Below, piece after piece: positions 17,392-26,138 of a stretch of DNA of 64,000 bases. Each line of letters opens with the position of its first letter. Within the stretch, counting starts at the first letter, position 1. The notes under the pieces are model-generated. The model saw only the letters and a program-made list of their open reading frames with translations, searched no databases and was not told the origin of the DNA. Position numbers and translations under genes: made by a program. Origin of the DNA: an uncultured Clostridium sp. (GTDB lineage Bacteria > Bacillota > Clostridia > TANB77 > CAG-508); contig CAOKFZ010000004.1 in assembly GCA_948467875.1 (NCBI GenBank), forward strand, positions 1-64,000. The letters run 5' to 3'.

Positions 17392-19428
17392 TTATTCCAT
17401 TTCTGTAAAATATTCATTGATGCGAATCATCAGTTCCGTTTTAGCATCTTCCAAAGAAAAACCTTCTAGCTGTGCGCCAGCAAGCGTAATATGCCCGCCT
17501 CCTCCTAATTTTTCCAAAATAATTTGCACATTAATATCGCCAATCGAACGTCCACTAATAAAAACTTTTTCTCCTATTTTCCCTAACACAAAAGATGCTG
17601 TGATATCACTAATTGTCAGCAATTCGTCCGCTGCTTTGGCACAAATCAAATTGGCGTTTTCATCCTCTACGTTATCGTAAACCGCAATCGCAATGGTTTC
17701 ATTTATGATTTCCACACTTTTTACAATTTCTGCGATTACATTATAACTTTCCAAATCTGCCTGAAACCATTTTTTGACACGAATGATATCGACCCCAAAT
17801 TTTCTCAGATACGCCGCAGCTTCAAATGTTCTCACACCAGTTTTAAACGTAAAATCTTTGGTATCCACCATAATTCCGCCATACAAACTTTCTGCTTCAA
17901 GCAATGTCAATTTTACGTCATCTGCCGCATATTGAATAATTTCTGTGACCAATTCTGCTGCCGAAGATGCATACACTTCGTGAAATGAAACAAGTGCATC
18001 TGTAATTGCTTCTGGTGCTTTTCTGTGATGATCAATCACAATTCTTCTTTCTATTTTTTGCAATAACTCTGGAAATTCCACATAATTTTCTTTATGTGTA
18101 TCTACAACAATCAACAGTGTGTTAGGCTGTATCATTTCCTCTGCTTCCTCCTCAGAAATAATCACACCTTCATAATCTGGATTTTCATCAAAATTGTTCA
18201 AAAATTTCCCCAATGATTTCCCTTTTGGTTCTGACACAATATAAGCATCTTTTTCCAAGGTTTTAGCTAATCGATACATCCCAAGCCCAGAACCAATAGC
18301 ATCAATATCAATATGATTATGTCCCATAATCAGCACATTGTCCGATTCTTTAATCAAATTAGCAATCGATCCTGCTACTGTCCTTGCTTTGACTTTTGTC
18401 CTTTTTTCCACTTCTACAGTATTTCCACCATAAAATTTATATTTCCCATCTTTACGAATAACCGCTTGGTCGCCTCCACGCCCTAATACAATGTCCATCG
18501 CTGCTAGCGCTGATTTATATTTTTCAAAATTACTATTTCCTTCATTTGAAATCGCAATACTCAAAGTCACTTTAATGTCCGAATTTTCATTCATACTTTT
18601 GACCTTATCGAGTACACTGACTTTTTCTTTTTCAATACCAGCCAAATATTGTTGTTCAAAAATATATAAAAATCGGTCTCTTTCTGTTTTGACAATCAGT
18701 CCTCCAGTTTCTCTGGCCCAATCCATAATCATTCGTTCCACACTCGTGACCAATTCTGCTCTTTCTTCTGGCATCGCACGTTGCATAACTTCTTCGTAAT
18801 TGTCAATCATCGCAATTCCAATGCACAATTTCGAGCTGTTATACAAATCAAACAAATCATTGTATTTGGTATCATCAATAAAATACATGGTCAGTTGATA
18901 TTCACGCTGCTTTCTTTTATCCTTTTTTTTACTCTTGGAAACACCACAATAAATTTTATAGAACTTGTCCTCAATGTTAAACTGTTTTGTCAAATAATTA
19001 TTTTTATCAAATTCTTGTCCTGTTTGTTCATATTCTTTTTCAATATTTAATTTGATTTCTTTCAAAATAGGATTAAGAGAAGTTGCAACATCAACCTCTT
19101 TAAAAATATGAATAAAGCTTTTGCTTTTCCAAATAATGTTCCCATCCGTTTCAATCAACAATAATGGAATTGGCGAATTAATCAAATTGTTGCGATTGGC
19201 AACATTCATATCGGTTGTAACTTCTTGAATGTGATTGACAATCTCCAATTTTCTTTTGTCATTTGACCATATTGCATACCCCAACAAAAGAATGCATAGA
19301 ACTATCGAAGGCGCAATAAACCTCTTATCATACATACAAATTAAAATACAAAGTAATACAATAACAAGTAAATAAACATTAAATTTTAAATTTATTTTAT
19401 CCAAAATTTCTTGACTCTTTTTGGGCAT
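17392..19428 (-). CDS. gdpP: GdpP-like cyclic-di-AMP phosphodiesterase (GGDEF-DHH-DHHA1)
   Basis: A 678-residue protein with two N-terminal helices (about 15-55), a PAS-like region, a degenerate GGDEF domain (about 200-330), then a DHH domain with GHNHIDIDAIGSG and VIDHHRKAPEA and a DHHA1 domain with GGGGHITLAGAQ. This is the GdpP/YybT layout, hydrolysing c-di-AMP to pApA at the membrane and so affecting potassium and wall homeostasis. The first DHH motif reads H-I-D-I-D-A rather than the common N-P-D-x-D-A. No in-frame CGG. Confidence 0.9.
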   Translation of the reverse strand: MPKKSQEILDKINLKFNVYLLVIVLLCILICMYDKRFIAPSIVLCILLLGYAIWSNDKRKLEIVNHIQEVTTDMNVANRNNLINSPIPLLLIETDGNIIWKSKSFIHIFKEVDVATSLNPILKEIKLNIEKEYEQTGQEFDKNNYLTKQFNIEDKFYKIYCGVSKSKKKDKRKQREYQLTMYFIDDTKYNDLFDLYNSSKLCIGIAMIDNYEEVMQRAMPEERAELVTSVERMIMDWARETGGLIVKTERDRFLYIFEQQYLAGIEKEKVSVLDKVKSMNENSDIKVTLSIAISNEGNSNFEKYKSALAAMDIVLGRGGDQAVIRKDGKYKFYGGNTVEVEKRTKVKARTVAGSIANLIKESDNVLIMGHNHIDIDAIGSGLGMYRLAKTLEKDAYIVSEPKGKSLGKFLNNFDENPDYEGVIISEEEAEEMIQPNTLLIVVDTHKENYVEFPELLQKIERRIVIDHHRKAPEAITDALVSFHEVYASSAAELVTEIIQYAADDVKLTLLEAESLYGGIMVDTKDFTFKTGVRTFEAAAYLRKFGVDIIRVKKWFQADLESYNVIAEIVKSVEIINETIAIAVYDNVEDENANLICAKAADELLTISDITASFVLGKIGEKVFISGRSIGDINVQIILEKLGGGGHITLAGAQLEGFSLEDAKTELMIRINEYFTEME

Positions 19429-19499
19429 AAAATCTCCTTTTAAAATAAGATAACTAATAGATTATACCATATCTTACTAAATTTGTCAAATTGGAATAA

Positions 19500-19554
19500 A
19501 ATAAAAATTCACACAATTTTCACAATTCTGTCATCAAGAAAACATAATTGTGTG
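19500..19554 (-). terminator. Terminator after the VanY-like gene
   Basis: CACACAATT (19554-19546 on the minus strand) pairs with AATTGTGTG (19518-19510) and is followed by TTTTTATTTT. The loop is long (27 bases) with some internal pairing. Confidence 0.6.
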
Positions 19555-19555
19555 T

Positions 19556-20326
19556 CTATTTTTGTAAATACTCGACATATTCTTCCAAACACATACTTAA
19601 TTCATTCATTTTGCTAGCGTGTTCTTGACCCACATAACGCCAATGCCAAGGCTCATAATCCACCTTTGTTATCGTTTCCTTTTCTTTGGCATAACGTAGC
19701 ACAAATCCATAATTTTCAGCATTTTCCTTCAGCCATTTAAAACCTGCTGTTTCATCAAAATCATAATCCACATAGTTAAAATCAACAGCCAGCCCCAAAT
19801 TATGCTCACTGGTCCCTGGCTTATTAATTGTTTGAAGCACCAATTTTTCTGCCTCTTCGCGTGTTTTTCCTTGTCCCATATATTCTTTGATTCTACGTTC
19901 AAAAACGTCCTCCTGCTTATCCACACTTCGATACGCTGATTGCACCCAAACATTGGTAATTCCATCTTTTTTCATCTGATTCATCATTTGTTTTAATTCG
20001 TCAATCGCCCTACTATCAAACTTTCTAATTTTATCAATACTCGTCAATTCTGGATTAAAATCCTCTGGTAATGCATGTTCTTGATTAACCAAAATCAGAC
20101 GCCAATCGTCAATTTTGTTTGGCTTTTTTTCCTCTGGCGCTACCAAATTTTCCGCAGGAACCTCGTTTTCATAATTTTCTGCTAATTCCTCATTTTCTGG
20201 CACAAAATGTTCTTTCTTTTTGTCTTTAATTTTCCCTATCACAAATAATAAAATTACAACAAAAATAACTAAAACTAGCAATCTTAATTTTTTAATTCTT
20301 CTTTTCCTACGTTTCTTACTCTTCAT
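19556..20326 (-). CDS. D-alanyl-D-alanine carboxypeptidase, VanY/M15B family
   Basis: A 256-residue protein: a strongly basic N-terminus, a membrane anchor (about 13-32), an acidic linker, then the M15 domain. Zinc-site motifs are visible: VWVQSAYRS, GTSEHNLGLAVDF (His and Asp ligands) and EPWHWRYVG (last His ligand). It trims the terminal D-Ala of peptidoglycan stems outside the membrane. It is 15 bases downstream of the CofE-like gene. Confidence 0.88.
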   Translation of the reverse strand: MKSKKRRKRRIKKLRLLVLVIFVVILLFVIGKIKDKKKEHFVPENEELAENYENEVPAENLVAPEEKKPNKIDDWRLILVNQEHALPEDFNPELTSIDKIRKFDSRAIDELKQMMNQMKKDGITNVWVQSAYRSVDKQEDVFERRIKEYMGQGKTREEAEKLVLQTINKPGTSEHNLGLAVDFNYVDYDFDETAGFKWLKENAENYGFVLRYAKEKETITKVDYEPWHWRYVGQEHASKMNELSMCLEEYVEYLQK

Positions 20327-20341
20327 ATTTTACTTCCTAAT

Positions 20342-21040
20342 TTATTTTTTTCGAATCAACACAAACGGCGTTTGCTGCTTACCTTGCCCTGCTGGATTAT
20401 CTCTTATGAGTGCTTTTAATTCATTTTCTGACAACTGAATATCTTCCGATTTTCCCAAAATCTCTTGTCCAAAATCATTGGAATCAACAATCATGCAACT
20501 GATTCCTAATTTTTCTTTGATTTCGTTGCAAACCGCTTCTGGATTTTCTGGAATTTCAATTCCAATATCACGATATTCGTCCCAAGCGCCATCATAAAAT
20601 CCATCCAAACCAGCCACTTCTTGTCCAACTATTTTGTAAAACACACCTTTGATGCCAAATAATTTCGTAATCCCACTGAAAACACTTGCCAACAATACCC
20701 TGCATAAGCCTACTTTATTAATCGCATATTGCATATTAATTGCCATACCAACTCCGTAACCACCACGATTTTTCTGGCAAGCAAACTTAGACAAAAACTT
20801 TGCCCAAATACCAATTTTGATATCTTCTCTTCGCACCACACGATTTTGGCACAACGCAATTATTTTTTCACTACTGACTATTATATCATTTTTTTCATAA
20901 ATTGGGTATACATATTTTCGAAAAAGTCCCAAATAATTTTCTCCTTGTTTGACAAACTCTGTTTTTATCGCATGTCTTAAATAAATTTCTCCTTCCACTT
21001 CAATTTCTACTTTTTTTCCTTCATTCGCCACAAATTTCAT
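20342..21040 (-). CDS. CofE-like protein (F420:gamma-glutamyl ligase family)
   Basis: A 232-residue protein. KTEFVKQGENYLGLFRKYV followed by KNDIIVSSEKIIALCQNR is the N-terminal pattern of the CofE/F420-0:gamma-glutamyl ligase family. The C-terminal part has IVDSNDFGQEILG and DNPAGQG. Clostridia are not known to make F420, so a related amide-forming reaction on another substrate, perhaps in wall metabolism given the VanY-like neighbour, is more likely. That link is inference. Confidence 0.65.
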   Translation of the reverse strand: MKFVANEGKKVEIEVEGEIYLRHAIKTEFVKQGENYLGLFRKYVYPIYEKNDIIVSSEKIIALCQNRVVRREDIKIGIWAKFLSKFACQKNRGGYGVGMAINMQYAINKVGLCRVLLASVFSGITKLFGIKGVFYKIVGQEVAGLDGFYDGAWDEYRDIGIEIPENPEAVCNEIKEKLGISCMIVDSNDFGQEILGKSEDIQLSENELKALIRDNPAGQGKQQTPFVLIRKK

Positions 21041-21116
21041 ACAAACCTCCTACTTTTTTCTAAATCGTAGCATATCATTGTATCAAACTTGTTTTTGGTT
21101 TGTATCCAAATTGTAT

Positions 21117-21866
21117 CTATTCTGCCTTCTCTACCATCTCATAATAAGCATTGCTTCCCATAGGACAAATCATTAACCTGCACTGCATTTCTGTTTCAAC
21201 TAGCACAACTTCTAGTTGTGCCTTTTCTGATTTTAGGCTATTATTCTCTAATTTCCAATCATCAATAATGTATAAATCCAGATACTTGACAAAATTTTTT
21301 TTCATTTCCTGCGTATCCTCTAGTAAACTTTCTTTTGGAAAAAGAATCGACAAAATTTTTCCTGTTTTATTTTCTATCTCAATTTCTATTTCACTATTCT
21401 TAAAATAGTAATATTTAGTTTTATAATCATCATCTTCTTTGGCATAAGTCCTTTCCGAAACATACCCCAAATTTTGTTCTTCTTCACCAATTTTTAGATT
21501 TTTCAGCACATTCCCAGTTTCCAATTTGGCGATTTCATTTTTTAATTCTGCAAAAGTAGCCTCATCTTCTATTTTTGTAGTGGAAATAATCTCACTAGGA
21601 GCAACATCTATATTATTTCCATTTGCATAATAAACCACTTTTTCTTTTTCGCGTATTGCCAAATTACGATAAAATCCTTCTATGTCATGAATTGCTCTCA
21701 CTAAATAAATCTTTTCAGCCTGTACATCAACTTTACTTTTTGGTTTTGCGATAGCACAAATTTGCTTTTCAATTCTAAAATCTTCCAACCAAAATAACAC
21801 ATTCGGCACAAAAAAAGAAACCAAAATCATAACAAAAATAATCAAAATAATTCCTCTATTTTTCAC
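21117..21866 (-). CDS. Membrane-anchored protein coupled to a sensor kinase
   Basis: A 249-residue protein with one N-terminal membrane segment (MKNRGIILIIFVMILVSFF) and an outside domain with many charged residues and two YCF-like beta-rich stretches (KYYYFKNSEIEIEIEN). Its start overlaps the histidine kinase stop by four bases, so the two are translationally coupled. No family is recognised; by position it may modulate the kinase or be its output. Confidence 0.65.
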   Translation of the reverse strand: MKNRGIILIIFVMILVSFFVPNVLFWLEDFRIEKQICAIAKPKSKVDVQAEKIYLVRAIHDIEGFYRNLAIREKEKVVYYANGNNIDVAPSEIISTTKIEDEATFAELKNEIAKLETGNVLKNLKIGEEEQNLGYVSERTYAKEDDDYKTKYYYFKNSEIEIEIENKTGKILSILFPKESLLEDTQEMKKNFVKYLDLYIIDDWKLENNSLKSEKAQLEVVLVETEMQCRLMICPMGSNAYYEMVEKAE

Positions 21867-23263
21867 TTTGTGACCTCCAATTCAAAAAATACTTTTGTCC
21901 CCACATTTTCTTCACTTTCAATTTTTATTTCTGAATGATGAAATTCCAGAATTTTTTTGCACAAAGAAAGCCCAATTCCAGTCCCACCATTTTGCCTGCT
22001 ACGCGATTTATCCACCATATAAAAATCTTCTGTCACTCGCGCCAAATGCTCCTCTGGAATTCCTATTCCTGTGTCTATCACAGAAATTCTGTATTGATGA
22101 TTTTCTAAACATTCCCCAAAAATTACAACTTTTTTATCTTTTGGTTCTGCTTTTTTCGCATTTTGCACTAAATTTCGTATGACAATTTCTAACAAACTTT
22201 CATCTATTTTTACTTTTGCTTCTTGCAAATTGAGTTGTAATTTGACATCTTCCCATTTTATTTTTTTGACTATTTTTTCCAAAAATGCTTTTATGTTAAT
22301 AGATTTAAACTCTATTCTATCCTCCGTCAATTCCATCAGCGCCAACAATTTATGCGAAAGTTCCTCTAGCCTTTTTGCCTCTGAATAAATATAATTCAAA
22401 GCTGTTGACGTCACTTTTTCCTCACACTTTTTAAGCCTTAACAAATCCGAATAACCAATAATAGCCGTCATAGGTGTTTTGATTTCATGCGAAAAACCTG
22501 TGATAAAATCGTCTTTGGCTTGAATGGACTGTTCGAGAGAATGCATCTTATGTTCGATTTCATCTGCCATTTTATTGAAACTTTTCGCCAATTCCCCAAT
22601 TTCGTCATTTGTTTTTACAGGAGCTCTTTCACTAAATTCTCCTGACGAAATTTTTTTGCTTACTTTATTCAAAATTTCAATTGGCCTTGTCAAAAATCTT
22701 GCAAAAAACGAAATAAAAATCGAGGCAATAACTAAAATTACAAAATCCATATACAATATTTCTCTTAGTTGCTTTTCTCTCATTTGATAAATGACCTCTA
22801 CATCATAAAAATGTATCATATAAATTTCCTTATTATTAATCGACCAACGTGAAAAAAATAGCATATAATGCTTGTCTCCTATTTTTCTGATACTATAATT
22901 ATCAATCTCTTGATAAAAAAATTCATCAATCGCCACTTTTCCTATTTCGTCAAAATTACCAAAAATCATTTCCTTGTTTTCTGTAAAAACCGCTACTTTT
23001 CCAGCATCATTTTCCATATACGAATACAATGATTGAATAGATTGCACAATTTTTTCATTGGTTACTTCTTCCCCTAACTGAATATTATTAATCATGCTAC
23101 TTTCCAACGAATAGCGCTCCAAACGATGTTGATTTGTGTTTTGCTCCACACTGCTTTCAATCGAATACTTAAAATTTTGCCTAATAACCAAAAATCGACT
23201 ACATGACAAAATCACAGCAATCATCAAAATAATGCTCAAATCCAATTTTACCCAAAACTTCAT
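21863..23263 (-). CDS. Sensor histidine kinase
   Basis: A 466-residue membrane kinase: a transmembrane helix at about 8-27, an extracytoplasmic sensor, a second helix at about 168-188, HAMP (about 190-240), then HisKA with FSHEIKTPMTAIIGYS (phospho-His) and HATPase with NLVQNAKKA, DTGIGIP and GGTGIGLSLC. It pairs with the OmpR-type regulator just upstream. Stimulus unknown. Confidence 0.92.
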   Translation of the reverse strand: MKFWVKLDLSIILMIAVILSCSRFLVIRQNFKYSIESSVEQNTNQHRLERYSLESSMINNIQLGEEVTNEKIVQSIQSLYSYMENDAGKVAVFTENKEMIFGNFDEIGKVAIDEFFYQEIDNYSIRKIGDKHYMLFFSRWSINNKEIYMIHFYDVEVIYQMREKQLREILYMDFVILVIASIFISFFARFLTRPIEILNKVSKKISSGEFSERAPVKTNDEIGELAKSFNKMADEIEHKMHSLEQSIQAKDDFITGFSHEIKTPMTAIIGYSDLLRLKKCEEKVTSTALNYIYSEAKRLEELSHKLLALMELTEDRIEFKSINIKAFLEKIVKKIKWEDVKLQLNLQEAKVKIDESLLEIVIRNLVQNAKKAEPKDKKVVIFGECLENHQYRISVIDTGIGIPEEHLARVTEDFYMVDKSRSRQNGGTGIGLSLCKKILEFHHSEIKIESEENVGTKVFFELEVTK

Positions 23264-23264
23264 T

Positions 23265-23921
23265 TCACACCTCTAACCTATACCCAATGCGATACACTGT
23301 TTTAATCTTGTCTTTCCATCCCAACTTTTTTCTCAATCTTTGAATATGCAAATCCAGTGTTCGCGTCTCAAATTCAAGTTCTTCGCCCCACACTTTTTCA
23401 AAAATTACATTTCGATAAAGTGCCATATTTTTATTTTGCACCAGCAACAGCAAAAGGTCAAATTCTTTTGGCGTTAACTCAATTCTCTCATTTCCTTTTT
23501 TCACACTTCTTGCCACTACATCAATCTTAATATCATTTATTTGAATGCAGCCACTTGTTTTATGAAATCTACGCAAAACTGCCTCCACACGCGCTATTAA
23601 TTCTCCCATTTCAAACGGCTTAGTAATGTAATCATCTGCGCCTTGTGTCAATCCCTTGATTTTATCTTTTGTCTGACTTTTGGCTGTTATAAAAATCACA
23701 GGAATTTCAGTCGTCTGCTTAATATATTCCAACAATTCATAGCCATCGATTTTAGGAAGCATAACATCAAGTAAAACCAAATCATACTTTTTTTCTTCTA
23801 GCAAATCTGCCGCCATTTCCCCATCACTTGCGCATTCGCATTGGTACCCTTGCGCGCTTAGGCTAATTTTAAGCAAATCACGAATCGCGATTTCATCTTC
23901 CACAATCAAAATTCGGTTCAT
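23265..23921 (-). CDS. OmpR/PhoB-family response regulator
   Basis: A 218-residue protein starting MNRILIVEDEIAIRDLLKI, preceded by GGGAGG; upstream in-frame codons are not needed. The receiver phospho-site is Asp in LVLLDVMLPKIDGYE, the switch Lys in DDYITKPFEMGE, and the C-terminal winged helix has ELTPKEFDLLLLLVQN. First gene of a three-gene signalling operon. Confidence 0.93.
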   Translation of the reverse strand: MNRILIVEDEIAIRDLLKISLSAQGYQCECASDGEMAADLLEEKKYDLVLLDVMLPKIDGYELLEYIKQTTEIPVIFITAKSQTKDKIKGLTQGADDYITKPFEMGELIARVEAVLRRFHKTSGCIQINDIKIDVVARSVKKGNERIELTPKEFDLLLLLVQNKNMALYRNVIFEKVWGEELEFETRTLDLHIQRLRKKLGWKDKIKTVYRIGYRLEV

Positions 23922-23980
23922 TTCTATCCTCCCAATTTTATTATAACAGAAAAATGTATCCAACTTGTAAATTTTTTGCA

Positions 23981-24030
23981 AAAAACCAAAAAGCCCAGAG
24001 AATAATTCTCCCCTGAACTTTTCGGTTTTA
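23981..24030 (-). terminator. Terminator after the LRR gene
   Basis: On the minus strand AAAACCGAAAAGTTCAGGG pairs imperfectly with CTCTGGGCTTTTTGGTTTT across an AATTATT loop, ending in T's. It stands between the LRR stop and the response regulator. Confidence 0.65.
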
Positions 24031-24064
24031 TTCCTTATACGGTTTTAGTACTCATTAGTATCGC

Positions 24065-24523
24065 TTAGAAATACTCGATTTTCAAGTTGAGGCAGTCCTC
24101 AAACGCGTCTTTTGCCACTGCCGTGCTTCTGGAAAGTTTTACCTTTCTCAATTTTTTACATGTGGAAAAAGCTTTACTTCCAACTTTCCTTAATGTTTCG
24201 GACAAATATACTTCTTCCAATCCTGCTGCAAAAAATGCCAATTCTTTTATTTCCTCAAGATTATCTGGCATTTCTATCCTTTTCAAACATTTACATCCAG
24301 CAAAAGCTTCTTCCTCGATTAGAAACAAGCTCTGTGGAAATTCCACAGTTTCTAGCGCATTACAACACCAAAATGCTTCTTTTTGAATGTTCTGAATCCC
24401 TTCAGGAATTAAAACTTTTGTTATGTCTTCCCGATAAAAAAAAGCCTGTTTTCCAATATAGTTCTGCCCATTCGGCAAATTTACTGTTTCTTTTCCTCCA
24501 TCTTTTCTCTCAAGTATAAGCAT
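24065..24523 (-). CDS. BspA-type leucine-rich repeat protein containing an in-frame CGG
   Basis: A 152-residue protein starting MLILERKDGG, set by AAAGGAGA five bases upstream. It has four to five LRR_5 repeats of the pattern IG-x-x-AF-x-x-C-x-x-L-x-x-V-x-IP. Codon 31 is CGG (24433-24431) within QAFFYREDITKV. The repeat spacing is kept if CGG is read as one residue, whereas a +1 shift would stop three codons later. So this is an exception to the frameshift pattern of the window, or a gene that no longer makes full product. No signal peptide is visible. Confidence 0.75.
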   Translation of the reverse strand: MLILERKDGGKETVNLPNGQNYIGKQAFFYREDITKVLIPEGIQNIQKEAFWCCNALETVEFPQSLFLIEEEAFAGCKCLKRIEMPDNLEEIKELAFFAAGLEEVYLSETLRKVGSKAFSTCKKLRKVKLSRSTAVAKDAFEDCLNLKIEYF

Positions 24524-24631
24524 AAAAATCTCCTTTCCGCGTTTACTTAACTCGCCATAACAAGTTATTGTTGACATACAACTATTTTTCTATTATTATA
24601 ATGTATCTTCTATTATTTGTCAATTTTATAC

Positions 24632-24660
24632 AAAAAACGCAGACTTTTGCCTGCATTTTT
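24632..24660 (-). terminator. Terminator after the glucosaminidase-like gene
   Basis: GCAG and CTGC arms around an internal loop, followed on the minus strand by TTTTTTG. The stem is short. Confidence 0.55.
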
Positions 24661-24664
24661 GTTT

Positions 24665-25390
24665 TTATATAATTTGTTGCATTCTTCCATAAACAAGATT
24701 GGTCCACCCCGGATTAACTGGGCAAAATCTCGTGCGCACAGCTTCTAATGTCTTGCCATAATAAAATCTTCCTCGCTCGGATAAATAATTAGTGTGCAAA
24801 GTATTGGCTGCTTTTTCTAAGCCAATTTCTACAGTAGCAAACTGCAAAAGTGCGCCACCACTTCCCATTAAACTGATGTAATTGTGAGTTCTTCTATGGT
24901 TGTCCGCAATTGTCCAGCCAGATTCTGCCGAAATTAACCCACAAAAAAAGATTTCGTTAATTTGATATTTTTCACATAAATCATAAATGGTGCCTGCGTT
25001 TTTCTCAAAAAAACCTGATGTATCTGCTCGTACACCTGCTATCAAAGCAATAAAATCATCTCTTGAAACATTGCACCTTACAGTCAAATCCATGTTTTTT
25101 GAAATCTTAATTTCATCTACGGAATTATACATTGCACGCTCACGCGCTTTGGCATATCTGGAAACTACTTCTTCGCTTGCCACTTCGCGTCTTGGTGTAT
25201 AAGCTGCGATGATTGTTTCAGAATCTATTGTGTTCGCTATTTCGACTGGCTCCTCTGCCGTAGTCATTTCCGCCATTTTTTTATTAATGGTTTCTTTATG
25301 AAATATTCCCATTACAATTCCAATTAAAAATATCAAAAAAGTCAGTATAATCAATATTCTTATGTTTTTACTACTTCTCTTGTTTTCCAT
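24665..25390 (-). CDS. Membrane-anchored glucosaminidase-like wall hydrolase
   Basis: A 241-residue protein starting MENKRSSKNIRIL, set by AAAAAGGAGA; a longer frame upstream lacks a ribosome binding site. An N-terminal anchor (about 11-31) precedes a domain with EIFFCGLISAESGW, HNYISLMGSG and VNPGWTNLVYGRMQ, resembling the lysozyme-fold glucosaminidase group with a likely catalytic Glu in SAESGW. It probably cuts glycan strands near the membrane. Annotation rests on motif resemblance. Confidence 0.6.
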   Translation of the reverse strand: MENKRSSKNIRILIILTFLIFLIGIVMGIFHKETINKKMAEMTTAEEPVEIANTIDSETIIAAYTPRREVASEEVVSRYAKARERAMYNSVDEIKISKNMDLTVRCNVSRDDFIALIAGVRADTSGFFEKNAGTIYDLCEKYQINEIFFCGLISAESGWTIADNHRRTHNYISLMGSGGALLQFATVEIGLEKAANTLHTNYLSERGRFYYGKTLEAVRTRFCPVNPGWTNLVYGRMQQII

Positions 25391-25512
25391 TTTTTTCTCC
25401 TTTTTGTAATGCAAAATGATTATATCATGAAAAAAAAGTGTTGTCAAATGAGAAAAATTTATTTGAAAAATCAAGTTTTTTGTGATATAAAATAAGATAA
25501 GTGAGGTAATTT

Positions 25513-25830
25513 ATGGAAGAAATTATGGATAAATTAGAAAATTTTAATAAGGAAAGAGACTGGGACCAATTTCATTCTCCAGAAAATTTAGCTAAATCAA
25601 TTTGCATTGAGGCTGGCGAGTTGCTAGAGTGTTTCCAGTGGGACAATAAAAATTATATTCGTCAGGAAGTCCTCGAAGAATTGGCTGATGTTTTTACTTA
25701 CTGTTTCCAAATGGCAATGAAACTAGAAGTTAGTCCAAAACAAATTATTTTAGATAAATTAGAAAAAACAAAGAAAAAATATCCTGTCGAGAAATCAAAA
25801 GGAAGTAGTAAAAAATATAATAAATTATAA
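25513..25830 (+). CDS. MazG-like nucleotide pyrophosphohydrolase
   Basis: A 105-residue all-helical protein with the MazG metal-binding pattern EAGELLECFQW then LEELADVFTYCFQMA. Usual length for the single-domain MazG-related group that hydrolyses NTPs or dCTP. GTGAGG precedes the ATG at 25513. Directly upstream of the tRNA-Cys promoter. Confidence 0.85.
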   Translation: MEEIMDKLENFNKERDWDQFHSPENLAKSICIEAGELLECFQWDNKNYIRQEVLEELADVFTYCFQMAMKLEVSPKQIILDKLEKTKKKYPVEKSKGSSKKYNKL

Positions 25831-25856
25831 AAATATTAGGAATTTTTTCGATTCCC

Positions 25857-25885
25857 TTGACATATAATGAAATATACGTTATAAT
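25857..25885 (+). promoter_or_regulatory. tRNA-Cys promoter
   Basis: TTGACA at 25857-25862, a 17-base spacer and TATAAT at 25880-25885: a perfect sigma-A consensus, 31 bases before the tRNA. Confidence 0.9.
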
Positions 25886-25915
25886 AAATTAGCATTTGAA
25901 AATAACAATTTATTC

Positions 25916-25989
25916 GGCGCTATAGCCAAGTGGTAAGGCACGAGTCTGCAAAACTCTGATCCCCGGTTCAAATCCGGGTGGCGCCTCCA
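25916..25989 (+). tRNA. tRNA-Cys(GCA)
   Basis: A 74-base cloverleaf, acceptor GGCGCTA paired with TGGCGCC, anticodon loop CTGCAAA (GCA), encoded CCA. Confidence 0.95.
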
Positions 25990-26001
25990 AAAACTAGCAA
26001 A

Positions 26002-26034
26002 AACAATGAAATTTATTAAGTTTCATTGTTTTTT
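26002..26034 (+). terminator. tRNA-Cys terminator
   Basis: AACAATGAAA pairs with TTTCATTGTT around a 9-base loop, followed by TTTT. The stretch 26035-26138 holds no gene I can support. Confidence 0.85.
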
Positions 26035-26138
26035 ATTATACCTTTCCCTTCAAGCTGAAAACATTCTTCATAAAGTAACTCTACAGTTTAGAAACATCTT
26101 CATTCTCATACATTTTCTCTATTTTCAAGCTCTTTAAA

